A stretch of 64,000 nt of DNA. Origin: Paraburkholderia sp. Ac-20340. GTDB lineage: Bacteria > Pseudomonadota > Gammaproteobacteria > Burkholderiales > Burkholderiaceae. The notes beneath the pieces were generated by a model. That model had not been told where the DNA came from. It saw only the letters and a list, made by a program, of their open reading frames with translations, and made no database searches. The stretch covers positions 372,001 through 436,000 of the forward strand of contig NZ_JAAGPR010000002.1 in assembly GCF_017104965.1 (NCBI RefSeq), in the 5' to 3' direction. The position numbers were made by a program, and so were the translations under genes. Positions 17,990-26,670 of this stretch are shown piece after piece. Positions within the stretch are counted from its first letter, which is position 1, and each line of letters starts with the position of its first letter.

Positions 17990-19204
17990 TCAGTCGAGCA
18001 TGCCCGAGCCGAAGATTTCCGTGTGGATGCGCGCCGCGTCCACGCCGCGCGCCAACAGCGCTTCGCGCTGCGCGCGCATGAAGGCGACCGGGCCGCAGAT
18101 GTAGTAATCGGCATCCGGCAGCATGACGTCGGCTTCGATGCGCGCGATGTCCATGCGGCCTTCGAAGTCATAGTCCTTGCCGGGCTGATCGTCCGCGCTC
18201 ACGGCCTCATAGAACACCGCGCGCTTGAGGTTCGGATGCTCGGCGGCGCTGCGGCGCAGCCAGTCGCTGAACGCATGCACGCGAGCGTTGCGGCAGGCAT
18301 GCGCGAAGGTGATCTGGCGCTCGCTGCGTGCGGCCAGCAGCGTGGCGAGCATCGACGCCATCGGCGTAATGCCGACGCCGCCGCTCATCAGCACGACCGG
18401 CGTGCTCTTGTTGCGATCGAGCGTGAATTCGCCCATCGGCGCGCTCACGTGGACAATCGCGCCCTGCTCGACGCCGTCGTGCATCAGGTTCGAGACGAGG
18501 CCCGGCTGCACGTCTGCGGCGGCGCTGTTGCCCGCTTCGCGCTTCACCGAAATGCGCAGCCAGCGGCCGTGCGGCGCATCCGAAAGACTGTATTGACGCG
18601 GCTGATCGACGCCGAGTTGATCGACGAAGCGCGTCACGCTCACGTACTGACCCGGCTCGAAACCGCCAGCCGGCGCGCCGTCCGCGGGTGCGAGATAGAA
18701 CGAGGTGATTTCGTCGCTTTCCACCTGCTTGCGCACGACCTTGAACGGACGGAAGCCGCTCCACGGCGCCGCTTCATAGAGCTTCGATTCCGCGCCGATC
18801 ATGATCTGCGCGAGCTGCGCGTAGGCCACGGCCCAGGCGTCGAGCGTGGCTTGATCGACGGCGTCGCCGAGTACATCGACCACGGCGCCCAGCAGATGGC
18901 GCCCGACGATCGGATAGTGTTCCGGGCGAATGTTCAGGCTCGCGTGCTTGTGCGCGATATGCGTGACCGCGCCGCTCAGCGCGCCCAGATTGTCGATGTT
19001 CGCCGCGTACGCATAGACCGCGCGCGCCAGCGTTTCGGGCTGGCTGCCGCTCTTCTGATGCGTCTGGTTGAAGAGGTTCTTCAACTCAGGATGCGCATTG
19101 AACATGCGCTGATAGAAATGCTTCGTGATGGTCGTGCCATGTTCGGCAAACACGGGCGCGGTGGCCTTGACGCGGGCGATCTGGTCGGCGGTGAGCGCGG
19201 TCAT
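17990..19204 (-). CDS. hmp: flavohaemoglobin, nitric oxide dioxygenase
   Basis: A 404-aa three-domain protein that oxidises NO to nitrate using O2 and NAD(P)H. An N-terminal globin (about 1-140) carries the proximal-His region in THIAHKHASLNIRPEHYPIVG. A FAD-binding domain has RQYSLSDAPHG, and the C-terminal NAD domain has LMSGGVGITPMASML and YYICGPVAFMRAQ. Length is close to E. coli Hmp (396 aa). GAGGAGAAG precedes the ATG, and a perfect NsrR-like palindrome lies 15-45 bp upstream, fitting NO-induced expression. Confidence 0.97.
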   Translation of the reverse strand: MTALTADQIARVKATAPVFAEHGTTITKHFYQRMFNAHPELKNLFNQTHQKSGSQPETLARAVYAYAANIDNLGALSGAVTHIAHKHASLNIRPEHYPIVGRHLLGAVVDVLGDAVDQATLDAWAVAYAQLAQIMIGAESKLYEAAPWSGFRPFKVVRKQVESDEITSFYLAPADGAPAGGFEPGQYVSVTRFVDQLGVDQPRQYSLSDAPHGRWLRISVKREAGNSAAADVQPGLVSNLMHDGVEQGAIVHVSAPMGEFTLDRNKSTPVVLMSGGVGITPMASMLATLLAARSERQITFAHACRNARVHAFSDWLRRSAAEHPNLKRAVFYEAVSADDQPGKDYDFEGRMDIARIEADVMLPDADYYICGPVAFMRAQREALLARGVDAARIHTEIFGSGMLD

Positions 19205-19218
19205 TGCGGCTTCTCCTC

Positions 19219-19249
19219 GTTAAAGATGTACACAAGATACATCTTTAAC
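19219..19249 (-). promoter_or_regulatory. NsrR-type operator of hmp
   Basis: GTTAAAGATGTA (19219-19230) is mirrored perfectly by TACATCTTTAAC (19238-19249) with a 7-base spacer. The core AAGATGTA-N7-TACATCTT matches the NsrR consensus (AAGATGyA-N7-TrCATCTT). NsrR is an NO-sensing Fe-S repressor; its gene is not in the window. It is placed where binding would block hmp transcription. Confidence 0.85.
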
Positions 19250-19312
19250 GGCACGGACTGTCTGGTCATTTTGTCGCACCCCAGCAAAAGGTCGGGGTGC
19301 GCATCGTGCCCT

Positions 19313-19900
19313 TTATTCGATATCCGCGGCAACGTCAGATTGGCCGCGATCATGGCGCCAGAGCACGTCACTGCCGCCCGCCGCGCGATTGAGCACGCGC
19401 GCAAGCACGAACAACAGATCGGATAGCCGGTTCACGTAGCGGCGCGGCGTCTGCGCGAGTTGCGCTTCTGCGTCCTGCACATCGCCCAGCGTGACGATCG
19501 AGCGTTCCGCGCGCCGACAGACCGTGCGGCAGACATGCGCGAGCGACGCTGCGCGCGAACCGGCCGGCAAAATGAACTCCTTGAGCGGCGGCAGCGTGGC
19601 GTTGTAATCGGCGAGCCAGGCGTCGAGGCGCGCAAGATGCGCATCGGTGACGATCGTGTGCCCCGGCATGCACAGCTCGCCGCCCAGGTCGAACAGATCG
19701 TGCTGGATCGCGATGAGCGCGGCACGCACGTCGTCGGGCAGCGGCTCGCAAAGCAGCACGCCGATGTTCGAATTGAGTTCGTCGACGTCGCCGATAGCGG
19801 CGATACGCGCATCGTCCTTGCGCACGCGGCTGCCGTCGCCGAGTCCGGTCGTGCCGTCGTCGCCGGTGCGCGTGGCGATCTTGCTCAGGCGGTTGCCCAT
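19313..19900 (-). CDS. PduO-type cob(I)alamin adenosyltransferase
   Basis: A 195-aa enzyme that transfers the adenosyl group of ATP to cob(I)alamin to make adenosylcobalamin. The N-terminal ATP loop reads KIATRTGDDGTTGLGDGSRV, followed by IGDVDELNSNIG. The C-terminal active-site helix includes RRAERSIV and YVNRLSDLLFVLARVLN. These motifs and the length are typical of the PduO/MMAB class rather than CobA. It lies 108 bp upstream of hmp in the same direction and is divergent from the dld-glc operon. No cobalamin riboswitch is visible. Confidence 0.93.
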   Translation of the reverse strand: MGNRLSKIATRTGDDGTTGLGDGSRVRKDDARIAAIGDVDELNSNIGVLLCEPLPDDVRAALIAIQHDLFDLGGELCMPGHTIVTDAHLARLDAWLADYNATLPPLKEFILPAGSRAASLAHVCRTVCRRAERSIVTLGDVQDAEAQLAQTPRRYVNRLSDLLFVLARVLNRAAGGSDVLWRHDRGQSDVAADIE

Positions 19901-20105
19901 GATGTGTCTCTCCAGAAACGTGAACGTGCTTGAAGCTGTTGCTCGAAGCCGGGATTGTCGCTTGCCCGCGCCCAGCGTGGATCATGCAGTGCAGCATGGC
20001 GCATGAACTCCGGGCTGCCCCGCCTTTGCGCCCGGAACGTTGAGCGTAGAATGATTTCCGACGAGCATCGCACCAAAGATCAAGCCCAACAAGGAGACAC
20101 CCCGC

Positions 20106-21530
20106 GTGAATCATCCCGCGCCGCCGGCCGTTGCCCAACCCGCACGCCGCCCGTTCCCCGCCGATCTCCTTAACAGCCTGCGCGCCGCCTTCAACGAGCG
20201 CGTTTCCACTTCCGAAGCCGTGCGCGCCCATCATGGCCGCGACGAATCGCGCTTCGATCCGCAACTGCCCGACGCCGTTGTCTACGCGCAGAGCACCGAA
20301 GAGGTCCAGGCGATCGTGAAGCTGTGCGCGCAATACGGCGTGCCGATCATTCCCTACGGCAACGGTTCCTCGCTCGAAGGCCATCTGCTGGCCGTGCAGG
20401 GCGGCGTGTCGATCGATCTCTCGCAGATGAACCGCGTGCTTTCGATCAACGCCGAAGACCTGACCGTCACCGTCGAGCCCGGCATCTCGCGCAAGCAGCT
20501 CAACGAAGCGCTGCGCGACACGGGCCTGTTCTTCCCGATCGATCCGGGCGCGGACGCGAGCATCGGCGGCATGTCGGCGACGCGCGCCTCGGGCACCAAC
20601 GCCGTGCGCTACGGCACGATGCGCGAGAACGTGCTGGGCCTGAGCGCCGTGCTGGCGGACGGCCGCGTCATCAAGACCGGCACGCGCGCGCGCAAATCGT
20701 CGGCGGGCTACGACCTCACGCGTCTGTTCGTGGGCTCCGAAGGCACGCTCGGCGTCATCACCGAAATCACCGTGAAGCTGTATCCGCAGCCTGAAGCGGT
20801 GTCGGCGGCCATCTGTGCGTTTCCGTCGATGGCCGAAGCCGTGCGCAGCGTGATCGAGACGATCCAGATTGGCGTGCCGATCGCCCGCGTGGAATTTATC
20901 GACGCGCTTGCGGTGCGCGCCATCAACAAGCATTCGAACCTGACGCTGCGCGAAAAGCACACGCTGTTCTTCGAGTTTCACGGCACCGAAGCGGGCGTGG
21001 CCGAGCAGGCGCAACTGGTGCAGGAAATCGCCGCGCAAAACGGCGGCGAAGGCTTCGAATGGGCCACGCGCCCGGAAGATCGCAGCCGCCTGTGGAACGC
21101 GCGCCACAGCGCCTACTTCGCGATGCTGCAACTCAAGCCCGGCTGCCGCGCCGTGACCACCGACGTCTGCGTGCCGATTTCGCGCCTCGCCGAATGCGTG
21201 GTGGAAACCGAAGCCGATCTCAAGGCTTCGCCGCTGCCCTGCCCGATCGTCGGCCATGTGGGCGACGGCAACTTCCACGTGGCGATCCTGATCGACCCGG
21301 ACAAGCCCGAGGAAATCGATGAAGCCGAACGCCTGAATCACCGCATCGTGCAGCGCGCGATCCGCATGGACGGCACCTGCACGGGCGAGCACGGCGTGGG
21401 CCTGCACAAGATGGATTTCCTGATCGAGGAACACGGCGCGGATACCATCGACACCATGCGCGCGATCAAACACGCGCTCGATCCGCAGAACCTGATGAAC
21501 CCGGGCAAGATCTTTAGCTGGGCCGCCTGA
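20106..21530 (+). CDS. FAD-binding 2-hydroxyacid dehydrogenase, D-lactate dehydrogenase-like
   Basis: A 474-aa oxidoreductase of the FAD_binding_4/FAD-oxidase_C family. The PP-loop region IIPYGNGSSLEGHLLAVQGG binds FAD; GADASIGGMSATRASGTNAVRYGTM and the C-terminal VGHVGDGNFHVAILIDP and TGEHGVGLHKM blocks are those of cytochrome-type D-lactate dehydrogenases and glycolate oxidase GlcD. The translation start is GTG 20106 with AAGGAGA ten bases upstream. It is the first gene of a cluster with glcD, glcE and glcF, so electrons probably go from a 2-hydroxyacid to the respiratory chain. The substrate is inferred, not proven. Confidence 0.88.
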   Translation: MNHPAPPAVAQPARRPFPADLLNSLRAAFNERVSTSEAVRAHHGRDESRFDPQLPDAVVYAQSTEEVQAIVKLCAQYGVPIIPYGNGSSLEGHLLAVQGGVSIDLSQMNRVLSINAEDLTVTVEPGISRKQLNEALRDTGLFFPIDPGADASIGGMSATRASGTNAVRYGTMRENVLGLSAVLADGRVIKTGTRARKSSAGYDLTRLFVGSEGTLGVITEITVKLYPQPEAVSAAICAFPSMAEAVRSVIETIQIGVPIARVEFIDALAVRAINKHSNLTLREKHTLFFEFHGTEAGVAEQAQLVQEIAAQNGGEGFEWATRPEDRSRLWNARHSAYFAMLQLKPGCRAVTTDVCVPISRLAECVVETEADLKASPLPCPIVGHVGDGNFHVAILIDPDKPEEIDEAERLNHRIVQRAIRMDGTCTGEHGVGLHKMDFLIEEHGADTIDTMRAIKHALDPQNLMNPGKIFSWAA

Positions 21531-21557
21531 TCCGGGCGCACTGAACCTGGAGGAGAC

Positions 21558-23111
21558 ATGAACGGACCGGACGCCAAGCTGGTTGAGCCGAACAATGCGC
21601 CCACGAACGCGCAAAAACATGCGGACGCCCTCGAACTCACACCCGAAGTGCTCGCGCAGCGCCAGCGCGAAGTCGTACAGGCGCTGATGGCTGTGCTGCC
21701 CGCGCATTGCCTGCTGCATCGCGAGGAAGACACGGTCGCCTACGAATGCGACGGGCTGGCCGCCTATCGCCGCCTGCCGCTCGCGGTGGCGCTGCCGGAA
21801 ACCGAATCGCAGGTGCAGCGCATCGTGCAGATCTGCCGGCGTCTGGATGTGCCCGTCGTGCCGCGTGGCGCGGGCACCGGCCTTTCCGGCGGCGCGATGC
21901 CGATCCGCCATGGCATCGTGCTGTCGCTCGCGCGCTTTCGGCGCATTCTCGAAGTCGATCCGTACGCGCGCACGGCCACGGTCCAGCCCGGCGTGCGCAA
22001 TCTGGCCGTTTCCGAAGCGGCGGCGCCCTACGGCCTTTACTACGCGCCCGATCCGTCCTCGCAGATCGCCTGCACGATCGGCGGCAACGTTTCCGAGAAT
22101 TCGGGCGGCGTGCACTGCCTCAAGTACGGCTTGACGCTGCATAACGTGCTGCGCGTGCGCGCCGTGACGATGGACGGCGAGATTGTCGAATTCGGCTCGC
22201 TCGCGCCCGATGCGCCCGGCCTCGACCTGCTCGCCGTGATGATCGGCAGCGAAGGCATGTTCGCGATCGTGACCGAAGTCACCGTCAAGCTGATCCCGCG
22301 GCCGCAGACCGCGCAGGTGATCATGGCGAGCTTCGACGATGTCGTGAAAGGCGGCGACGCCGTGGCCGCGATCATCGCCTCCGGCATCATTCCGGCCGGT
22401 CTGGAAATGATGGACAAGCCGGCGACGCGCGCGGTCGAAGAGTTCGTCAACGCGGGCTACGACCTCGACGCCGCGGCCATCCTGCTGTGCGAGTCCGACG
22501 GCACGCCCGAGGAAGTCGCCGACGAAATCGCCCGCACGACCGTCGTGCTGCGCGAGCACGGCGCAACACGCATCCAGATTTCGCGCACCGAAGAAGAGCG
22601 TCTGCGCTTCTGGTCGGGCCGCAAGAATGCGTTCCCGGCGGCGGGCCGCATATCTCCCGACTATTACTGCATGGACGGCACCGTGCCGCGCCGCGCGATC
22701 GGGCCGCTGCTCGCGCGCATCCACGAGATGGAGCAGCAGTACCGGCTGCGCTGCATCAACGTGTTCCACGCGGGCGACGGCAATATGCATCCGCTGATTC
22801 TCTTCAACGGCAGCGATCAGGACGAATGGCATCGCGCCGAGGCCTTCGGTTCGGACATCCTCGAAACCTGCGTCGAACTGGGCGGCACGGTCACGGGCGA
22901 ACATGGCGTGGGCATCGAAAAGATCAATTCGATGTGCGTACAGTTCTCGCCCGAAGAGCGCGACGCCTTTCATGCGGTGAAGCACGCCTTCGACCCCGCC
23001 AATCTGCTCAATCCCGACAAGGGCATTCCCACGCGCGCGCGCTGCGCCGAGTACGGGCGCATGCACGTGCGCGGCAATCTGCTGCCGCATCCCGACCTGC
23101 CACGGTTCTGA
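21558..23111 (+). CDS. glcD: glycolate oxidase subunit GlcD
   Basis: A 517-aa FAD-linked subunit of glycolate dehydrogenase, which oxidises glycolate to glyoxylate. The FAD loop is VPRGAGTGLSGGAMPIRHG; further signatures are DPSSQIACTIGGNVSENSGG and the C-terminal FHAGDGNMHPLILF and TGEHGVGIEKI. GGAGGAGAC precedes the ATG, 27 bp after the previous gene. It is slightly longer than E. coli GlcD (499 aa). No glcC regulator or glcB malate synthase is adjacent. Confidence 0.95.
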   Translation: MNGPDAKLVEPNNAPTNAQKHADALELTPEVLAQRQREVVQALMAVLPAHCLLHREEDTVAYECDGLAAYRRLPLAVALPETESQVQRIVQICRRLDVPVVPRGAGTGLSGGAMPIRHGIVLSLARFRRILEVDPYARTATVQPGVRNLAVSEAAAPYGLYYAPDPSSQIACTIGGNVSENSGGVHCLKYGLTLHNVLRVRAVTMDGEIVEFGSLAPDAPGLDLLAVMIGSEGMFAIVTEVTVKLIPRPQTAQVIMASFDDVVKGGDAVAAIIASGIIPAGLEMMDKPATRAVEEFVNAGYDLDAAAILLCESDGTPEEVADEIARTTVVLREHGATRIQISRTEEERLRFWSGRKNAFPAAGRISPDYYCMDGTVPRRAIGPLLARIHEMEQQYRLRCINVFHAGDGNMHPLILFNGSDQDEWHRAEAFGSDILETCVELGGTVTGEHGVGIEKINSMCVQFSPEERDAFHAVKHAFDPANLLNPDKGIPTRARCAEYGRMHVRGNLLPHPDLPRF

Positions 23112-23345
23112 TCCAGGCGTTCCCGCCACGCGCGTTGCGTTTTGCATGATTTTTTGCAGGACGCGAGGCGCGCCGGGCGGTGTGCTGCAAAGCCTGCTGC
23201 GAATCGCGCTCCGCTGCGGCCCACCGCCGGGTTTCGGCGCGCACCGCCATGCGGGCCTGCCCCGGGTTGTCAGCACGAAACGCGTCAGTACAATCAGGCG
23301 AACCACAACGACAACCGCGCCAGCAAACGCGCCAAGACACGCGCT

Positions 23346-24443
23346 ATGGGAAGCATGCAAGAGGACGACATCGTCGCTGACTGGTCGGAGCGCATCCGCG
23401 CCGCGAGCGCGGACGGCAAGCCGCTGCGCATCCGTGGTGGCGGCACCAAGGACTGGTATGGCCAGGCGCTCGAAGGCGAGGTGCTGGATACCCGCGCGCA
23501 TCGCGGCATCATTGCGTATGACCCCGCCGAACTGGTGATCACGGCGCGCGCCGGCACACCGCTTCTCGAAATCGAACACGCTCTGGCGGCGCACGGCCAG
23601 ATGCTGGCGTTCGAGCCGCCTCACTTCGGCCCGCAGGCGACCTTCGGCGGCTGCATCGCAGCAGGTCTTGCCGGACCGCGCCGCGCGAGCGCAGGCGCGG
23701 CGCGCGACTTCGTGCTGGGCGCCGTGATCATGAACGGTCGCGGCGAGGTGCTGCACTTCGGCGGTCAGGTCGTGAAAAATGTGGCGGGCTACGACGTCTC
23801 GCGCCTGCTGGCGGGTTCGCTCGGCACGCTTGGGCTGATGCTGGAACTGTCCGTGAAAGTGCTGCCGGTCGCGCAGGCGGAAGCCACGCTGCGCTTCGAC
23901 ATGAACGGCACCGACGCCGTGCGCAAGCTCAACGAATGGGGCGGCCGCCCCTTGCCGATGACCGCCAGCGCCTGGCGCAACGGCACGCTCGCCGTGCGGC
24001 TGGCTGGCGCCGAAGCAGGCGTGAAAGCTGCGCGCACATCGCTGGGCGGCGAAGTCGTGGATGCCGTGGAAGCCGAGCGCTTCTGGGCCGGGTTGCGCGA
24101 GCAGACCGATCCGTTCTTCGCCTCGATCGCCCCCGACGCCGCGCTCTGGCGCCTCGCACTCCCCTCGATCGCCGAGCCGCTGCAATTGCCCGGCACGCAA
24201 CTGATGGAATGGGGCGGCGCGCAGCGCTGGTGGATCACCGAAACCGATGCGCAGACCGTGCGCATCACCGCCAAGCAGGCCGGCGGCCACGCCACCCTGT
24301 TCCGCAACGGTCACGCTTACGACCGCAGCGCGGGCGTGTTCACACCGTTGCCCACGCCACTCATGAAGATCCATCGCGGCCTGAAAGCCGCGTTCGACCC
24401 GGCCCGCATTTTCAATCGCGGCCGCCTGTATTCCGACTTCTGA
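23346..24443 (+). CDS. glcE: glycolate oxidase subunit GlcE
   Basis: A 365-aa FAD-binding subunit that partners GlcD and GlcF. Near the N-terminus PLRIRGGGTKDWYG matches the GlcE nucleotide loop; FGPQATFGGCIAAGLAGPRR and VVKNVAGYDVSRLLAGSLGTLG follow the glycolate oxidase pattern. Starts at 23346 or 23355 are both possible (MGSMQEDD); longer upstream frames run through a promoter-like region with TACAAT near 23288 and are unlikely. It ends 18 bp before glcF. The gap after glcD (about 235 bp) suggests an internal promoter. Confidence 0.92.
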   Translation: MGSMQEDDIVADWSERIRAASADGKPLRIRGGGTKDWYGQALEGEVLDTRAHRGIIAYDPAELVITARAGTPLLEIEHALAAHGQMLAFEPPHFGPQATFGGCIAAGLAGPRRASAGAARDFVLGAVIMNGRGEVLHFGGQVVKNVAGYDVSRLLAGSLGTLGLMLELSVKVLPVAQAEATLRFDMNGTDAVRKLNEWGGRPLPMTASAWRNGTLAVRLAGAEAGVKAARTSLGGEVVDAVEAERFWAGLREQTDPFFASIAPDAALWRLALPSIAEPLQLPGTQLMEWGGAQRWWITETDAQTVRITAKQAGGHATLFRNGHAYDRSAGVFTPLPTPLMKIHRGLKAAFDPARIFNRGRLYSDF

Positions 24444-24461
24444 CGAGAACCCCACGCGGCG

Positions 24462-25691
24462 ATGCAGACGAACCTCGCGGACTTCATTCGCAACACTCCC
24501 GACGGCGACGAAGCCGACGCGATCCTGCGCAAATGCGTGCATTGCGGCTTCTGCACCGCGACCTGCCCGACCTACCAGTTGCTCGGCGACGAACTGGACG
24601 GCCCGCGCGGTCGCATCTATCTGATGAAGCAGATGGTGGAAGGCGCGCCGGTCACGAAAAGCACGCTCACGCATCTGGACCGCTGCCTCACCTGCCGCAG
24701 TTGCGAGACCACCTGCCCGTCCGGCGTGCAATACGGGCGGCTCGTGGAAGTGGGCCGCAAGCTGGCGGAGGAACGCGTGTCGCGACCGTTGCGCCAGCGC
24801 CTGATTCGCCGCTTTCTCGCGGGTTTCCTGCCGCGCCGCATGCTGTTCTCGCCGGCCATGCGCACGGCGCAGCAGATGCGCGCCTTGCTGCCGCGCCGCC
24901 TGCGCGACAAGGTGCCGGTGCGACAGCGCCCGCTCGCCTGGCCGACGGCGAAGCATCCGCGCAAGATGCTGATGCTCGCGGGCTGCGTGCAGCCTTCGAT
25001 GATGCCCAACATCAACACGGCGACGGCGCGCGTGCTCGACGCAATCGGCATCGAAACCATCGTGGCGCCGCAGGCGGGTTGCTGCGGCGCGATCCGTCTG
25101 CACATGGGCTATACCGACGATGCGCTCGAAGACGTGCGCGCGAATATCGACGCCTGGTGGCCCTACGTCGAGCAAGGCGCCGAAGCCATCGTGATGAATG
25201 CCTCGGGCTGCGGCGCGACGGTCAAGGAATACGCGCACTTGCTGCGCAATGATCCGGTCTATGCGGAAAAAGCGCGGCGCATCGCCAGTCTCACGCGCGA
25301 TCTGTCCGAAATCCTGCCCGCGTTCGAAGAAGCGCTGACCGCCGCCACGCGCAGGCGCGGCATCCATACCGTGGCGTACCACCCGCCCTGCACGCTGCAG
25401 CACGGCCAGCAACTGCGCGGCGGCGTGGAAAAGGTGCTGGGCGCGCTGGGACTGGACGTGCGTCTGCCTGCCGACAGCCACCTGTGCTGCGGTTCCGCCG
25501 GCACCTACTCCATCACGCAGCCGCGCCTGTCGTACACGCTGCGCAACCAGAAGGTCGATCGGCTCAAGGCGCTGGAGCCGCAACTGATCGTATCGGCGAA
25601 TATCGGCTGCATTGCCCATCTGCAAAGCGGCACGAAGATTCCGGTCACGCACTGGATCGAGCTGGTCGAGCATATGCTGGCGGCCAATTAA
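24462..25691 (+). CDS. glcF: glycolate oxidase iron-sulfur subunit GlcF
   Basis: A 409-aa protein with two 4Fe-4S ferredoxin motifs, CVHCGFCTATCP (residues 27-38) and CLTCRSCETTCP (residues 76-87). Two cysteine-rich CCG domains follow, at GCCGAI in the middle and LCCGSAGTYS near the C-terminus. It passes electrons from GlcD/GlcE to the quinone pool. It is the last gene of the operon. No terminator is obvious after it; the 258-bp gap to yggS holds a short tandem repeat and a TATAAT box. Confidence 0.95.
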   Translation: MQTNLADFIRNTPDGDEADAILRKCVHCGFCTATCPTYQLLGDELDGPRGRIYLMKQMVEGAPVTKSTLTHLDRCLTCRSCETTCPSGVQYGRLVEVGRKLAEERVSRPLRQRLIRRFLAGFLPRRMLFSPAMRTAQQMRALLPRRLRDKVPVRQRPLAWPTAKHPRKMLMLAGCVQPSMMPNINTATARVLDAIGIETIVAPQAGCCGAIRLHMGYTDDALEDVRANIDAWWPYVEQGAEAIVMNASGCGATVKEYAHLLRNDPVYAEKARRIASLTRDLSEILPAFEEALTAATRRRGIHTVAYHPPCTLQHGQQLRGGVEKVLGALGLDVRLPADSHLCCGSAGTYSITQPRLSYTLRNQKVDRLKALEPQLIVSANIGCIAHLQSGTKIPVTHWIELVEHMLAAN

Positions 25692-25756
25692 CGGAGAGAA
25701 ACGGAGCGAAAACCAGGGTTGCACCTCGGTGGAACCATGGTTGCACTTTCACCTCG

Positions 25757-25782
25757 CGCAGGTAACACTCGCAGGTGACGCT
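25757..25782. repeat. 13-bp tandem direct repeat
   Basis: CGCAGGTAACACT (25757-25769) is followed directly by CGCAGGTGACGCT (25770-25782), 11 of 13 positions alike. It lies in the glcF-yggS gap, about 90 bp before the TATAAT box. Its role is unknown. Confidence 0.5.
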
Positions 25783-25868
25783 TCCAGCCTACAGACTCGC
25801 CGTGCGCCGCAACAGTCGGCCATTCGGCCTATGACTTTTGGCGGGTGTCTGGCGCCCCACGCAGTCCG

Positions 25869-25874
25869 TATAAT
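25869..25874 (+). promoter_or_regulatory. yggS-proC -10 box
   Basis: A perfect TATAAT at 25869-25874 lies 75 bp upstream of the yggS ATG. The -35 region at 16-18 bp spacing is poor, as is common in this GC-rich sequence. Confidence 0.45.
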
Positions 25875-25949
25875 TGCCCTCGTTCGTTTCAAGTGCGCCT
25901 AACCCAGTGCGCGGCCGCGGGCAGCGCGACGCGGCCGGCCAGAATTCTC

Positions 25950-26648
25950 ATGACCGATCTCGCTCATCACCTCGAAGCCGTTCATCAGCGCATCGCCGCT
26001 GCCGCCCGCAATGCGGACCGCGCGCCGGAATCCGTCGCGCTGCTCGCGGTATCGAAAACCTTCCCGGCCGCAGACGTCCGCGCCGCCCACGCGGCCGGCC
26101 AGCGCGCGTTCGGCGAGAACTACGTGCAGGAATCGGTGGACAAGATCGAGACACTGGCAGACCTGCGCGCGAGCCTCGAATGGCATTTCATCGGGCCGCT
26201 GCAATCGAACAAGACGCGCCCCGTGGCGGAGCGTTTCGACTGGGTGCATTCGGTCGACCGCCTGAAGATCGCGCAACGCCTGTCGGAACAGCGCCCGGCC
26301 GACATGGCGCCGCTCAACGTCTGCCTGCAAGTGAACGTGAGCGGCGAAGACTCCAAGAGCGGCGTGGCGCCCGCAGAAGCCGTGCAGATCGCCCACGCGA
26401 TCGCCGCGCTCCCGAACCTGCGCCTGCGCGGGCTGATGTCGATTCCCGAACCCGCGCAAACGCTCGACGCGCAACGCGCGCCCCATCGCCGCCTGCGCGA
26501 GCTGTTCGACGCGCTGCGCGCCGACGGCCTCGCACTCGATACGCTCTCCATGGGCATGTCGGCGGATCTCGAAGCGGCCGTGCTCGAAGGCGCCACCATC
26601 GTGCGCATCGGCACCGCGATCTTCGGCGCCCGCGATTACTCTCACTGA
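25950..26648 (+). CDS. yggS: YggS-family pyridoxal phosphate homeostasis protein
   Basis: A 232-aa single-domain alanine-racemase-fold protein that binds PLP and buffers its level. The PLP lysine is Lys36 in LLAVSKTFPA. Also present are FGENYVQE, WHFIGPLQSNK and the phosphate-binding GMSADLEAAVLEGATIVRIG. ATG 25950 matches the family start; the extra upstream frame covers the promoter. It is followed 22 bp later by proC, a common pairing. Confidence 0.95.
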   Translation: MTDLAHHLEAVHQRIAAAARNADRAPESVALLAVSKTFPAADVRAAHAAGQRAFGENYVQESVDKIETLADLRASLEWHFIGPLQSNKTRPVAERFDWVHSVDRLKIAQRLSEQRPADMAPLNVCLQVNVSGEDSKSGVAPAEAVQIAHAIAALPNLRLRGLMSIPEPAQTLDAQRAPHRRLRELFDALRADGLALDTLSMGMSADLEAAVLEGATIVRIGTAIFGARDYSH

Positions 26649-26670
26649 TTCACTGACGCACTCCAACACC

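Noticed and set aside
19901..20105. Cobalamin riboswitch upstream of the adenosyltransferase gene
   Set aside because: The gap is only about 200 bp, has no B12-box-like sequence that I can find and is shared with the divergent dld promoter.
19368..25724. Minus-strand open frame of more than 2,100 codons
   Set aside because: It is antisense to dld and glcDEF, which show clear family motifs and Shine-Dalgarno sequences. Such frames arise in GC-rich codon-biased DNA; its translation is Arg/His/Ala-rich without any recognisable domain.
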